A DNA stretch of 64,000 bases from Castanea sativa (taxonomy: Eukaryota > Streptophyta > Magnoliopsida > Fagales > Fagaceae): the NCBI RefSeq assembly GCF_040712315.1, contig NC_134018.1:14218835-14282834 (forward strand). The letters run 5' to 3'. The translations under genes and the position numbers were made by a program. Position 1 is the stretch's first letter; the number at the start of each line of letters is the position of its first letter. The notes beneath the pieces were generated by a model. The model saw only the letters and a list, made by a program, of their open reading frames with translations, made no database searches and was not told the DNA's origin. Positions 47,158 through 59,283 of the stretch are shown one piece after another.

Positions 47158-47229
47158 AGGGATGGATGTGCAAGTAATGAAGACTACCTTAAGTCAGTCT
47201 ACCTCCAAGAGAAACAAGACTATGGGTCC

Positions 47230-48073
47230 TGTAAGGACACAATTCAGGCCCGAACCCACAGTCAAAAGGGGATGGGCTTGAAAGACCTTTTTACAATAAA
47301 ATTTGTAGAGAGTGAGCTTGAAATCTAGGTTCTAATGATATTTAGATAACAAAAATGATGGGCTTTGATCACAATGGTACACACAAGGAACAGTTTACAT
47401 GAATATGAAAGAAATCCTCTCCTCGGACACAAGCCAAGGATGACTTTATATTACTTTCTCTCAAGATAGATTACAATTATAGATAGTGAGGTCTGCAGTG
47501 TTTTTTCTCTCCTCTCCCCGATCCCCTTTGCTGAAGGTCCCTTCTTCCTTTTATACTCCCTTCTTCTTTTCTTCTTCATCTTCCACGTCAGGGTTAGATT
47601 CCTAGTTTAGATACTTGTCCTATCCAACTCCCCTGAAGTCTTTAGAGATAGGAGCAAAGTTTCACACTGATGTTCAGGTCTCACTTCTCCATTAATGCGG
47701 CCAAAATAGCAGTTTGCAGAGCATTCAATGCGGGAGCAGTGGTAACAGCTTTATCTCAGATATTCCACCGCCCTTCTCCTTATCCTCCACGTTTACCGTG
47801 TCTACCCTTACCTATAGGATTTTCTAGAATATAGTCTGTGGATGTTAACCAACTCTTGTCCTACCTTGGCTTCACACAGCCGATGTCATAATCTTCCTCG
47901 GACTAATTTCTTGGACATACTTGCTCAGACATTATCTCTTTTTATTTAGTATTGCCTTTATGAGTTAACATTCATACACCCTCGGACCGTTCAGTGTCCT
48001 CGGACTGGGCCTTTAGCCCAAAGAATACTCTTGGGCCACCCCACACATATTTCCTGGGCCCAATGACCCTACA
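47230..48073. mobile_element. Solo LTR (844 bp, TSD GGTCC) inserted in a MITE
   Basis: It starts TGTAAGGACAC and ends GACCCTACA, with GGTCC on both sides (47225-47229 and 48074-48078). The right-hand GGTCC continues straight into the MITE at 48079 (GTTTGGATTGAGG), so the LTR landed inside the MITE's left terminal repeat. It has no ORF. Confidence 0.85.
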
Positions 48074-48210
48074 GGTCCGTTTGGATTGAGGGAGAGGGAG
48101 GAGGAATAGAGTAGAGTAGAGTAGATTTAGCCTAAAATTAGCTTATTTTTAATCAGCTCAAGTCTACTCCCCTCCACTCCCCCTCCTTCTCCCCTCCATC
48201 CAAACGGGTC
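48074..48210. mobile_element. Tourist-like MITE, left end displaced by solo LTR
   Basis: Left terminus GGTCCGTTTGGATTGAGG and right terminus ATCCAAACGGGTC are inverted. Inside are GGAGGAGGAATAGAGTAGAG and the facing CTCCCCTCCACTCCCCC. It is related to 58289-58417. The first bases of the left terminus now lie at 47224-47229, on the far side of the solo LTR. Confidence 0.75.
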
Positions 48211-49137
48211 ATATAAGAGAGCTAAGAGTGAGAAAGAGAACTTTAAAGGGAAAAGAGATAAAAAATAAATAAATAAAAAATGCTTTAGTTTTCTTATTAT
48301 GACTCAATTGATTACAAGAGTATTTATATAGATCACCAAGCTTGATCACTAATGGTTGGCCAATTTAGCATGTGCTAAAGGTGTGGAATTACAATAGTAC
48401 ATGCTAAAGGTTTGGAATTACAATTAGTACATGGTAATCAATTTATACCAACTAACTTCAAACAACTAAACCAATTGAGTTTATCCAAATAATTCGCACG
48501 TGCTAAAAACAACTAGCTTCCCTAACTAACTATAAAACATGCATGTGATCAATTCAATTCTACACATGCTCATGCTTAACCATTTAGGGTTCCTGTTGAG
48601 AATATCAACATCTTGGGGAGCTTCCTTGAGTAGTTAATATAACCTATGAGACACATTAACCCAAAAGGCCTAAGTCTAATGGATATGTGCTCAATTATGT
48701 TATATTAACCACTCATTCTTCTCATCATTATTTAACGTGAGATTTCACTCACATGTGTATACCCAATAATCTCCCTCTCACATGTGAATCTCTACCTCTC
48801 TATAGGCTTCAAGACCTCTTCGTGGGCCATGAACGTGTCCTACACACTCCCCCCCTTGCCTTATGGGCTTTTTTCGTCATCAACACGTCATCATGGGCCT
48901 CTTATATGCCATCCATGGGGATCACATGTCAACCCTACACATACATCCATGGAAACCCCCTACATCCATATCCATGGAAATCTCGTGTCACACCGTTATT
49001 TAGCATCATTAGCAATACTCTTTTACTGGGTCTTTTCCTAAGATCGTTTTTGTGGGCTTAAGTTTTTTGGGTTAAATTGTGTCTCTATATATTACATTAA
49101 TTATTTAAAGAAAATCTTCAATGTGTTTATCTCCCCA
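48211..49137. other. Possible copia-type LTR remnant
   Basis: Features such as CAATAATCTCCCTCTCACATG (about 48764-48785) and the end CTCCCCAACA near 49137 resemble the polyadenylation/terminal regions of copia LTRs. No matching second LTR or duplication was found. ORFs at 48753-49061 are shadows of this GC-richer stretch. Confidence 0.35.
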
Positions 49138-50035
49138 ACAATTCAAACACGTGCACAATGGTTGCACATAAAGAGTTTCATATGACTGATTGGTAATCTG
49201 TCACAATAGGGTTGATTTTGTTCTTTAAAAAAAATAAAAAAAAATTGCTTATCACTTCTGACAATAATAATAGTAAGAGATCTTTGAAATTTTTAAATGG
49301 GTTTAGGAAATAATCAGGTCCAAACTTTTTGAAAAGGGTTTGCATCTAACACCTTAAGTACCCAAAATAATCAGGTCTAAAAAATCTTTATTATTAATTT
49401 TATTTAATAAAACTAGGGTTTATAAAATACTTTAGGTAATTTTTTTTTTGGATGGTTAGAACTTGAAGACTTGAAATTAAGTGATATGAAATAATGTAAA
49501 ACATTACATTGGATTTTTAGTATTTGCTTAGTGCTTTGAACAATATGAATATGATAAAAATTGAATAGTTATAGTTTTTGATAATGTTTATATTGTATTA
49601 TAAATGCGGTAAATTTAGTGTAAAGTGAATACTAATTCTTAAATTTAATTAAATACGGTAGTATTTTAGGCGCCCAATTTTGTGTTAAACCAACTTGATC
49701 TATTCACCCATTGCATTGTAAGATATACGGGTGGGTTTGAGATTTTCAAATATAAATGGTAAAACTTTGGGGATTGTAAAAATTGAATAAGATTATTTGG
49801 TATTTAAAAATATTTAAAGAGTTTAGACCTAGAAAAGTTAGACCCAAACCCGTTAACCTACACGAACACTGAATAAAAAAATAAGGTAAGGGTTATAGGA
49901 ATAGAAACCCATTTTAATTCAATAAGTTTTTAACTCATACCCGATTTTTGGATATTGTTGTGGTTTACCTCAGAATAAATAAATTGTGTTAAGATCTATT
50001 TTTACCCACTACACCTATCATTACTAATTTTCATA
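49138..50035. other. AT-rich intergenic DNA
   Basis: No gene seen. Repeated phrases with AATCAGGTCCAAA / AATCAGGTCTAAA near 49315 and 49368 suggest a small duplication. Confidence 0.35.
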
Positions 50036-50275
50036 TTGCCACCATCATTGTCACTGATATCATCATTGTCAGTATCGCTATTGCTGTCACTACCATTATC
50101 AATACTGTCATCACCACTATTACCACCATCGTCACCACCGTCGTCACTACTATCACTATCGCTAGCACCATTACCATCACCACTACCCACCGTTGTTGTG
50201 AGCACCGCCACTAATCATTGGCATTACCATTTTACCACAACCATTGTCACCACCGCCACTACCAAGATAAGGATA
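50036..50275. repeat. Degenerate ACC/ATC/ACT trinucleotide repeat
   Basis: Imperfect triplets of the CAC/CAT/CGT type produce long open frames on both strands (Ser/Pro-rich on plus, Asp/Gly/Ser-rich on minus). These are composition artefacts and not genes. Confidence 0.88.
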
Positions 50276-50510
50276 CAATCATTATTATCATCGTTGCAAG
50301 TATTATAATGCTTAAATTTTTAATTTTTTGATACTGGCCATTAACTAGTGCAATGTAAAATTGTGAGATCTTAAAAGTTTATATGGAAGTAATAGAAGAA
50401 GAAAGGCTACAATTTTTTTTATTTTATATATACATATATTATACATTAAACTTATCCAAATAATGAAAAACTAAATTAATATGATTGAAATTTACCCATT
50501 TTAAATGACT

Positions 50511-51142
50511 TCATGATGCTAATATTATCTCCATTTAATTTTTGGATATTTCGATAGTTACAACAATAGGAATAGAATATTCAAACCTTGGGTTTATCTT
50601 ATAAAAAAGAACATGTAATGCCACCGAATTACCAAGCCTTGACAACATACTCTAAGAATCATAATACTAATGACTTCATTTTGAAAATTCTTCATTCTAA
50701 CACAAGGAAAATTTAGTTTCTCATTATACTATGGTGACTTTTTCTTTACCATACATTTGAAAGAATATTGTTCAAAGTATAATATATTTTTAAGTTAAGA
50801 AGAAGAAAAAAAAAAAGTTGTGTTTGTTCTCTAATTATCATTTTCAACTAAAAGAACTTAGCTAATTAGCTCCTAACTTTCCTAATGAACTATTAATTTA
50901 AAAGCACTCCTTTGCCATGGTTCGGAAAATTGTATAGCAATTTTTTCTTAAAGATAAATCATGTTCAATAGAAAAAAAAAATCATGATGCTAATATTATC
51001 TCCATTTAATTTTTGGATATTTCGATAGTTACAACAATAGGAATAGAATATTCAAACCTTGGGTTTATCTTATAAAAAAAAACATGTAATGCCACCGAAT
51101 TACCAAGCCTTGACAACATACTCTAAGAATCATAATACTAAT
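50511..51142. repeat. Recent 161-bp direct duplication (50511-50671 and 50982-51142)
   Basis: The two copies differ at a single base (AAAAAGAACATG against AAAAAAAACATG). Copy 1 is flanked by an 11-bp direct repeat AATGACTTCAT (50504-50514 and 50669-50679), so it is probably the inserted one. Confidence 0.92.
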
Positions 51143-51606
51143 TTTAAGATGGATTTGGAAACTCATTAAGGTTGTGTTTAGTTGGCATGAATTTAAAGTG
51201 AGAATTCAAAATTCTAAGGAGATACTAGAATTATGAGTGCTCTGTTAACTAATATTGTGGGAGTTTGAAAATTGTAAGGATATTTCCATTCCCATAGTTC
51301 ATGTGATTCTAAAATCTTACCTAAATGTTAAGAATTTTAATTTCCTGCATCCTGCATTTAATTAGAATCGTAACAAATCACTCCTAAAACTAGTTAACAT
51401 TCTATATTAGGTATGACCTACCATAATGACATAATGACCAAGTGAATTGTTTTCCCACCATTAAACCTTTTTTTTTTTTTTAAAGAATCCCATGAAACTT
51501 ATATTAAAGTCCAAGATTTCTACAATGAGTTTCTTAGAACCCAGTACTAAGATTTAATTTCTCAAAAACTCAAGTAGTCATGAGTTTAAACTCACAAGAA
51601 TCTTAG

Positions 51607-51743
51607 AGGTGTTTGGTAGAGTAGTTTGAGATGAGATTTTTGTAATTTTTTTAAATACGTGTAAGTGAAAAAATGTGTAAAAATGTGTATAATGTTGTTT
51701 AAAACGCAAAAATGTAAGTATGAACTTAAAAACCAAACATGCT
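51607..51743. mobile_element. MITE-like element related to 34411-34614
   Basis: The left end GGTGTTTGGTAGAG and right end ACCAAACATGC are inverted, and the interior (AAAAATGTGTAAAAATGTGT, TACGTGTAAGTG) is the reverse complement of text in the 34411 copy. Confidence 0.5.
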
Positions 51744-54700
51744 CAAATTCTCAAAATTAAATAAAATCTTACCACAACCAAATAGGCCCTTATGAACTTC
51801 TATCCTCCTCTTTTAATTCATAAGTTGCTTCTCATAAAACCCCAACTTCGATCTCTTGTAAACATTGTCAAATGGTTGAGAATAATAGCACCGAAGTTAC
51901 AAGTGCATAAACAATTTTATGAGAAATTGGGGGGTGGGGGGTTTTTTTAAACCACCATTTCAACTCTAGCAACAACGAAAGTTCATAGTTGAAGTTGCTT
52001 TCAATTGTCTACTGATTACAAACCCATCCAAATCCAAATATCAGCCTTATCATCAATGTCAGACAATCAAGAAGCATTATGCTATTGAAATGATAGTATC
52101 TGAACAGACTGAGTTAATACTATATTGGTAAGTGGTAAGATTGGACATAAATGCTACACTTGCCTGAACCTCACAGGCTCACACTATGAGAAGACAACTA
52201 GATTAGATGGTTTTTGTCATTCAATTCCACCTTCTTTTTAACCATTGAACTTTAAACATAACTTTCAATCGTGTTGTGAAAAAGGATTCCAGTTGTACTC
52301 TTGACAATATCCAGTTTATGTCTGCCAGATTTTTTTTTCTTAAAACCATGAAACTATTGGTGATTACCAAAATGGTATCTTTCACTTTTTTCCTTTCACA
52401 TAAGCAGTGTCCTAGTCCTAGACTCCAGTCTTTTGATGTAAGACTGTTTCATTCGATATTCATCAAACATTTCAAAAATCTTATTAACAGTTGATGAAAC
52501 TTGGAATTTCTGAGTTTATGCCACATCTTTTGAATCTATTGAGTTTTCCACCCGTATGTCCAAAGGATTAACCAAATCTTTATAGTTTTGACTCCTTTGT
52601 TTTAATTATATATATATATATATTTCAAAATATTTCTTTTGCAACAGCATTTGACTATATACGGCTGGATGGTCCATTGGTCCCATGAAACTTTTATGTG
52701 AAATGACACCACTAAATTAAACCGTTTGTGTGCCCAATAGCAATAGTGGGAGAGCAGGGCAAGACTAAGGCCAGCATCCCCTCGGATTTTACCCAACTGA
52801 CCAAGTATTCAAATCCAATGTAATTTTTTCTTTACCTTTTGTAAAATAAAATTACCAAAAACATGTATGGTAAAAATAAGTGGTCCTACATGGTCAATGA
52901 CCAAATTCGTCTCTGACTGTATCTGTGTGGTGTGGAATTGGCGTGAACATATTGATATTGTGTCCCTTTGGATGCGTATCGAAAAATCAGAAGACAAAGA
53001 CATATCACATATGATGTGATACAAGAACACAAACGACCAAAAAAGAAAAGGGACCTTATCTTCAAGCATAAGTGCTTTCAAAGTTATTTTTGGTTTTTGT
53101 TTTTTGTTCTTTCAATCTGCAACCTGAAAAAATTGTCTCTATGTTTTTTCTGGGATTGTCTTGGGAGGCACTATTTTATGGTTATTTGTCTGGCAGAGAG
53201 TTGAAAACATTTTCTGAAATCAAAAACTGCTTTTGTTTGTTTTCTGATACAAGGGGATACTGGGAAACAGCATTCTGACTCTACCTTATCTGTCCTTCCA
53301 CTTCAATACAAAACTTTCTTGGCCTCAATTGCCAGTTCTTGTCTTTTGACAGCTTCAGCTTGTGCTCATTCCCGCCTACGCTTAGTATTGATTTCATCGC
53401 CGGAACTGAGATTTTGGCTGAAGTCCTACCGTCCTAGAAATACTTTTTTTTTTTTTTCCTGAATAGACATGGGTGGATTTATTCTATAATTTACTAGTTT
53501 GATTGGAAAGATGAAAAAGTGAGAGTAATTTGTCGTATATTATAAAATTTTCAATTATGTGTGTTTGGATGGAATGATGAAAATGTGAAATCTATTATTA
53601 TGCCTTTTTAAGAAAACAAGATAAAGAGAAAAATACAAAAAAGTACTACTACTTATTTTTCCTATAATTTTTTGCACTTCCCAAATAAGGGAAAATGCAA
53701 ATTTTCTCTCAATTTTCCAACCACCCAATTTTTATCATAACCAAACGCTACCTTAAAGTCATTTTAGCGCGAGGGTAAATATAATGTATATTTGAAATTG
53801 AGGGTCGATTATACATTTCAATAGTTTAGGATAGAAAATTGTAATTTCCCTTTTTACGACTAAAAACTTGTTATCTCAACAAATTGTGAAAGAAGTAACG
53901 ACTTAGTTCTATAGTATAGGATTTTTGTTCTAAGATGTATGCAATTTAGCAAAATTCATTGGTATATTTTAATAAATTGGTCTTAATATATTTTACAACT
54001 ATTGAGGGAAACAATAAGTTTAATTATTTATTTTTAATTTTAAGAACATAGCAGGAGGATAGGAGAATAACTATGATTGGAAGAATATCACTTTATACCA
54101 AACTTTGTATCCTAGGACTTACTGTATTATTGCACAAGCAATTTGGCTTAAACATTGCAGCATACTTGGTCAAGGTTGAATATAAAATCGAGATTTTGAC
54201 CTAAAGAATTTTTTAAAAAGGGAATCCCAAGATCTGGTGCATGAGAGTGCAGACATATTTCAATTTTTTAAATTACGCTTGGAAATGGTCATAGACCTCA
54301 AATAGTGTCTATAATATGATCCCACCACATCCCTTTTATTTTCTTTAAGGGCCCTAATTTTATTTATAGCCATCTCATAATTTTATCTATAGCCATCTCT
54401 AATAAGACTAATAAGCCCTAATTTCTGGACCAACCAAGCACATGCAAGGCTGCATGTTTTGTTTCAATGAAAAGGGAATAGCTTTATTAAATTCATATGC
54501 TTTGATCAATAAATAGAATCCCCATATGTTGATAAATGTTGATATAGTTTGATAAATTTGCTCTTCATCTTTTTTCTATTTGCAACATGGTTAGAATTTA
54601 TTTTATTGGTCACTTGACATTAACATACAAGGGGAGAAAGCTATGCCCCGACCAAAAGAAAAAGATGCTTCTATTTCATAATACAGTAATATAGTTTAAT

Positions 54701-55287
54701 TTCAGAGAGAGAGAGAGAGAGAGTTTTTGTCTTGTGGACAATTCACTAAACAAATGGATTAATTTATCTTTATGGGACTGTGATATATTCTTAGACTAAC
54801 TCAATTACTATTGGAAAAGTTGGTGTCCTTTTCTTGAAAATTATAGAAAAAGATAGGAGTTCAGAGGAGCTGGCTCTCTCTCTGCCGTTTTAGTAAGTTA
54901 GATAACCCATGAAACTTCGGTGGTCATGATTCATGCCAAGAATTAAGAATCAAATTCCCATGAAACGTGATGATTATTGCAAGAAACAATAGCTGAACAA
55001 CTGGAAAAAAAGAAAAAAAGATACTACTAATTAATTCAAAAGAAAAAGAAGAAAGGCTTTCCTTGAACCAGGAACTGTTTTTGTACACAGGCTACCTCAA
55101 AGTCTCTATGCATACTAGACAAAGACTAAAATATTCAAAGAAAAAAAAGAAGAGGAGGGTAACATAAAAACATGGGGTTAAACCTAAAAAAGGATGAATT
55201 AACTTTTTTCCTAAAACATCACAAAAACAGTTCTAAATTAACTACTTGGTCTTGGTCTTGGTCTTTGGCCACAGTCCCTGATTCCCT
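51744..55287. other. Intergenic DNA upstream of the GH3 3' end
   Basis: No gene is supported. Another MITE-like pair (GTTTGGATGGAATGATG near 53568 and ACCAAACGCTACC near 53741) may mark a decayed element. A (GA)n run lies at 54704-54724. The last 150 bp probably hold the GH3 3' UTR. Confidence 0.4.
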
Positions 55288-57424
55288 TTAATCTCCATTG
55301 TTCCATTTTTTGTGTCCTGGGACCCATTTGGGACATTTGGGACTAAAGTAGCTTGAAACAACCCTCGAGTTCATGAGCTCAACAATGGGTGCAAATTTAA
55401 CACACCTAGGGGTCTTATATTGATTAATAGAAGCCCCTAAGCTAATCGCATAGTCCATGAGCTTATCAAAGGTTCCGGGCTCAACAATCTTGATCTCAAG
55501 GGGCCCAATTGACTTGTCAGAAACACGGCCTTGGCGGTAAACACTGTTGAGGGACTCTTCAATGGTCAAGCAACAATCTTCAAACACTGATGGTGGAATT
55601 GGGGTTGACCCATTGAGGCTAAGCTCCCAAAAAAGCACATAGTGGCCTGGGATGGTCTTGGTGTCAGCATAGCTAGTATATTCAGAAATAGTTGCATCAA
55701 ACGGCATTAAATGGTTCACAGCGTTTTTCACCGCATTTTGAAGCTCAACTTCATCAGTCTTGTCAGAATCAATGCTGAGGACCACATTTTTCCTGCATAT
55801 GAAGTTGAACTGAGGTGCCTTGTTCTTGAATCCAGCCACTCGGAGCACATCACCAACTCTATAGCGATATAGTCCTGCAACATCAAATATATGTTAAGCA
55901 AAATCAAGTGCCATATGTTACAAATTTTATAATTAACCACATTAAAAATAAATAAAAATAAAAAATTACCGGAATAAGTTGTAACAACAAGCTCATATTC
56001 GTGGCCTAGCTTGACATCAACTAGATCCACCAATTCTTGCTGTTCTTTTTCAGTAAGAGCTTTGGGCACGTTGGGAGAGTTGGTGACCCCATTGTTTCTG
56101 TGGACAGGAAGGAATTCAAAATAGCACATGGTGGGAATGAGGGTGTAGGAAACCTCACTAGGCTTGCAAAGAGGATTAAGGTTTACACCAAAGTAGCATT
56201 CAGAGGAAGCATACATGGTACACACAAGTGGGAGGTTATTGCTATAGTAATCAAGAATTGGAATGTACTGTGACATGGTCCCAGTCACAATAACATCCAC
56301 ATACTTAGTGTTGGGCCACAACCTAGTTATAATTCCTTGCCAAGAATCTTTGCTACACTCGGCTTCAATGAAATCTGCCAACATAGGATCAGGTTTGAGG
56401 ATCTTCATGACAGCCTCTCTAACATAAGGGTCAGTAATTTGGGGGTTCATAGTTCCACTTCGAATATCATTGCAAAGAAGGGTCCAATGCTTTTCAAGGA
56501 ACCGGATTGCGCGAATGAAGCCAGAGGCAAAAACTGCGCCAACCCTTAAGACTTCTTTGTTTTGGTAAAGGCCACAAAGAAGTTGTGAATACATGCTTTG
56601 GTAAGAGTCAGGGCAAAGGATGGTTTCATTTGGGCTAGTGTAGTTTGTGTAAGGGTCATAGGGCCTTTCTTTGAAGTGGGAACTTTTGTAATAGCTAGTG
56701 AGAACAGGGCGAGCCAAAAGGCCTCCAGGTGTCTTAGCCTCAGATTTTATGAACAAAAAGTACATTCCTTTGCCTTTGTCTAGGCCAGGAACAAATTGGC
56801 TCATCACAGGCATCAATAGGCTATAGAGCAGTGACCTCCTCTCTAGCTCTTCTTCTATTGTGGGCATCAATTTTCTCTCTCCACCTGATGTCCCCGAGCT
56901 ACAAAAACCAAAACCAACACACACAGTTAGCCAACCATCCTAAAAAGCCATTCCTTTTTTTTTTTTATGGTCCATTCACAAAAACCATTGAAAAACTAAT
57001 TAAAACAAACCCATTAAGCCAAACCACACAAAAAAGTCAAAACTGTTAAAATTAAGCAAGAAACAAAAATAATAAGTAACATATATGATATATATATACA
57101 CCTTGTCAAGAACTCAGAAATGGGCCTTGAGCAGAGGATTTTGGAAGTATCACCATTGGCTATACGATTGATTTCCTGTTGGATATCCTCGTAGGTGCTG
57201 ACAGGAATGACTTTCTTGAAGGTCTCACGGTCATTGTGACCTTTGAGACCATGTTTCACCAAGTACTCCACGTTAGCATTGCGTGTGAGTATTTCACCAA
57301 GAACACGTTCTTGAACTTTATCAGCGTTAGCTGTGACATCTTCAATGAAGTGAAGTGTCTTCTTGTTTTTTTCTACAAGATTGTAGTCGGTGGGTTTCAA
57401 TGAGATCTTTGGAGCCTCAGGCAT
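55288..57424 (-). CDS. GH3: Indole-3-acetic acid-amido synthetase, GH3 group II (GH3.5/GH3.6-like)
   Basis: Three exons: 57424-57102, 56898-55970, 55874-55288. Junctions AAG|GTGTAT...TTTGTAG|C and CCG|GTAATT...GTTGCAG|GA keep the frame and give 612 aa, the usual GH3 length. The three acyl-adenylate motifs are intact: [10 protein letters not shown] at 108-117, YASSECYFG from 337, and LYRYRVGD at 419-426. GH3 group II enzymes use ATP to adenylate IAA and join it to amino acids (often Asp), lowering free auxin in the cytosol; most are auxin-induced. The start MPEAPKISL and the whole sequence resemble GH3.6/GH3.5 rather than the jasmonate-specific JAR1 type; 3.5 and 3.6 cannot be told apart by eye. 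No stop or missing motif; the gene looks functional. It is flanked only by transposon-rich DNA. Confidence 0.96.
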
Positions 57425-57600
57425 GGTGTTTGTTCTCTCTCTCTCTCTCTTTTTTTTTTTTTTTTTGGAAGCGTGATGGAGTGGTCAGGTAGCTATGAAG
57501 TTTTTGGCTGTGAGAGAGACAGAGTTTGTTATAAAGGTGAAGATGGTTTTGTGTGTGTGTGTGGGAAAAAGAAAGAGAGAAAGTGGGCTTATATAGAGAA
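57425..57600 (-). promoter_or_regulatory. GH3 leader and core promoter
   Basis: A TATATAA box lies at 57589-57595 on the minus strand, about 165 bp before the ATG. The leader is rich in GA/CT (CT run and poly-T at 57437-57467 on the plus strand). A TGTCTC element, the classic auxin-response core, lies on the minus strand at 57516-57521, within the likely leader. Auxin induction fits the family but one core motif is weak evidence. Confidence 0.6.
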
Positions 57601-58288
57601 AGATATCAAGATGGCTCTATTGCAGTAAACGAAGAGTACATATTGAAGGGCATATGTGTAAAATGCTGCATTTTATTATCATTTTGTTTTTTCCATTTAT
57701 CATGATGCTTCCATGACACATAGAACCATGGAACTTCCATGCATTCACTAGTCAAATTAAAACTTTGGATGAAAAAGCACCAACTCTAAAAGCAAACAAA
57801 CACGCAAAAATTCTACTTTGAAGTGACTTGGCATCAAGCATTAGGGTACTTTAGGTCCTTTGATCTTTTAGTCCCATACCCAATTGACCAGTTCTCTTTT
57901 TTTGTTCGCAAAGTTCCATGAACCCAAATGTTACATTACCACTTTTTTCTATTTTTTCATGCTTAAAAATTTAATTAAATCCTTTTAAGTTAAATTTTGA
58001 CTTTTGCACGCCAAAGGTTTTTATAAAAAACCATTTTAAAATTGTCTTTCTTTTTAAAGGGTCGGTGGTGACGGGTGGTGCTTCAAATGCGTATGTTTTT
58101 GTGCTTGTCATTCAAGGAAGAACGGGAAACCATTTAGAATCCACCTTCTCAAGGTGTTTCAACTACAAGGGGTTATAAATGAGAGAAGTTTTTGACCAGC
58201 AATATCCGGTAAAAAGCCAGAGAGTACACTGGTTTCATGCTGCTTGTAACATGGGTGTCCTACAAAATACCGGCAGCCCATTTCCTTA
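57601..58288. other. GH3 upstream region
   Basis: No ORF. I did not find a cluster of TGTCTC or TGTCGG auxin elements here. A GC-richer block (58060-58290) precedes the MITE. Confidence 0.4.
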
Positions 58289-58417
58289 TGGCCTGTTTAG
58301 ATGGAAGGGAAAAAGAGGGAGAGTAGAGTAGAGTTGGCTAAAAACAAGTTAATTTTGTGCTAAATTTACTCTACTCTACTCTACTTCCCCTTCCTCTTTC
58401 TCAATCCAAACGAACCA
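58289..58417. mobile_element. Tourist-like MITE (129 bp, TSD TTA)
   Basis: TTA lies at 58286-58288 and 58418-58420. Left end TGGCCTGTTTAGATGGAAGG and right end TCAATCCAAACGAACCA are inverted, with AGAGTAGAGTAGAG facing CTCTACTCTACTCTAC inside. The 3-bp TWA duplication and GGCC/GTTTGG terminus fit PIF/Harbinger-derived MITEs. Confidence 0.82.
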
Positions 58418-59160
58418 TTACTTATTTTGTTAAAGTCTAATTGCATTTCCCAATAACCAAAAAATGGCGTTGCCTTGCCCTTTCTCTCAAATAATGATCT
58501 CATAAATCTAGTGTATAACTGTATATAAGTTACCTTAAATTTAGTTTATTATTTTTATTTAATAATATTTTACCTTAGCGAATAGAATGTAATAGAATGA
58601 TTATAAGAGAATGGAAAGGAATAGAATATATTTAAACAAAAGAAAGGAATTGAATAAAATGAAATTAAGTAACCTTAATTGAATATTTTAAATAAAGGAA
58701 TGAAAGTGAATAAAATGTTAATCTTGTTTGAGAGTAACATAGAGGGAATCGAATGAAATCAATCATTTTATGACAATATTACTATTAAACCTCTATTTTA
58801 AAATAAATGGTTGAATATATAGGAGTGTTTTGGGATTTTAGTAAAACATTCATTAAATTTAATTCCATTCCCTCATATTCCTTCCAATTTTGGGGGATGA
58901 AAATTTGAGATTTTAATGAAATAGAGAGGAATGAGTGTTCCCTCCTACCCATCCAATTCTCTTCCATTTAAACTCTCAAATAAGATAATGGACTTTCCAT
59001 TTCTTCCATAAAAACTCTCAAACAAGTGAAGGGAATAATATTTTAAAATTATTATTTTTATTCCATTATATTCCCTCCTCCCAAACAAAGGCTAAGTTAA
59101 CAAATTAACTTTTTGAAATCAATATCATGCATTCTTAGAGTGATAATTATTAATTAAGTA
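58418..59160. other. AT-rich DNA, possible fold-back element
   Basis: 58570-59095 has G/A-rich text at the left (AGAGAATGGAAAGGAATAG) and facing C/T-rich text at the right (TATTCCCTCCTCCCAAACAAAGG), as in MITE families with GTTTGGGAGG ends. Exact ends and duplication were not found. Confidence 0.35.
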
Positions 59161-59164
59161 CAAG

Positions 59165-59283
59165 TTCTTGTAGGTTTGGTGGAGTGACAAAGGCCGAAGT
59201 TCAAGTCTTTATAAATAAGTTTTACACACATACACTTAGATTAGTGTAAAAATAGTTTTTCTATCTCATATTAAAAAAAAAAA
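59165..59283 (+). mobile_element. tRNA-derived SINE
   Basis: An A-box-like TTTGGTGGAGTGAC (about 59175) and B-box-like GAAGTTCAAGTCT (about 59195) are followed by CACTTAGATTAGTGT and a TATCTCATATT-A11 tail (59273-59283). This is the head-to-tail layout of short plant SINEs. No target duplication was resolved. Confidence 0.65.

Noticed and set aside
48753..49061. Overlapping ORFs of 102 and 85 codons
   Set aside because: Lie in a probable LTR remnant with CCATGG-rich repeats; no protein motif.
50036..50308. Two opposed ORFs (69 and 90 codons) of Asp/Ser/Gly- and Ser/Pro-rich protein
   Set aside because: They come from a degenerate trinucleotide repeat that keeps all frames open; no start context or motif.
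56037..56783. Several plus-strand ORFs within the GH3 gene
   Set aside because: Antisense shadows of GH3 exon 2.
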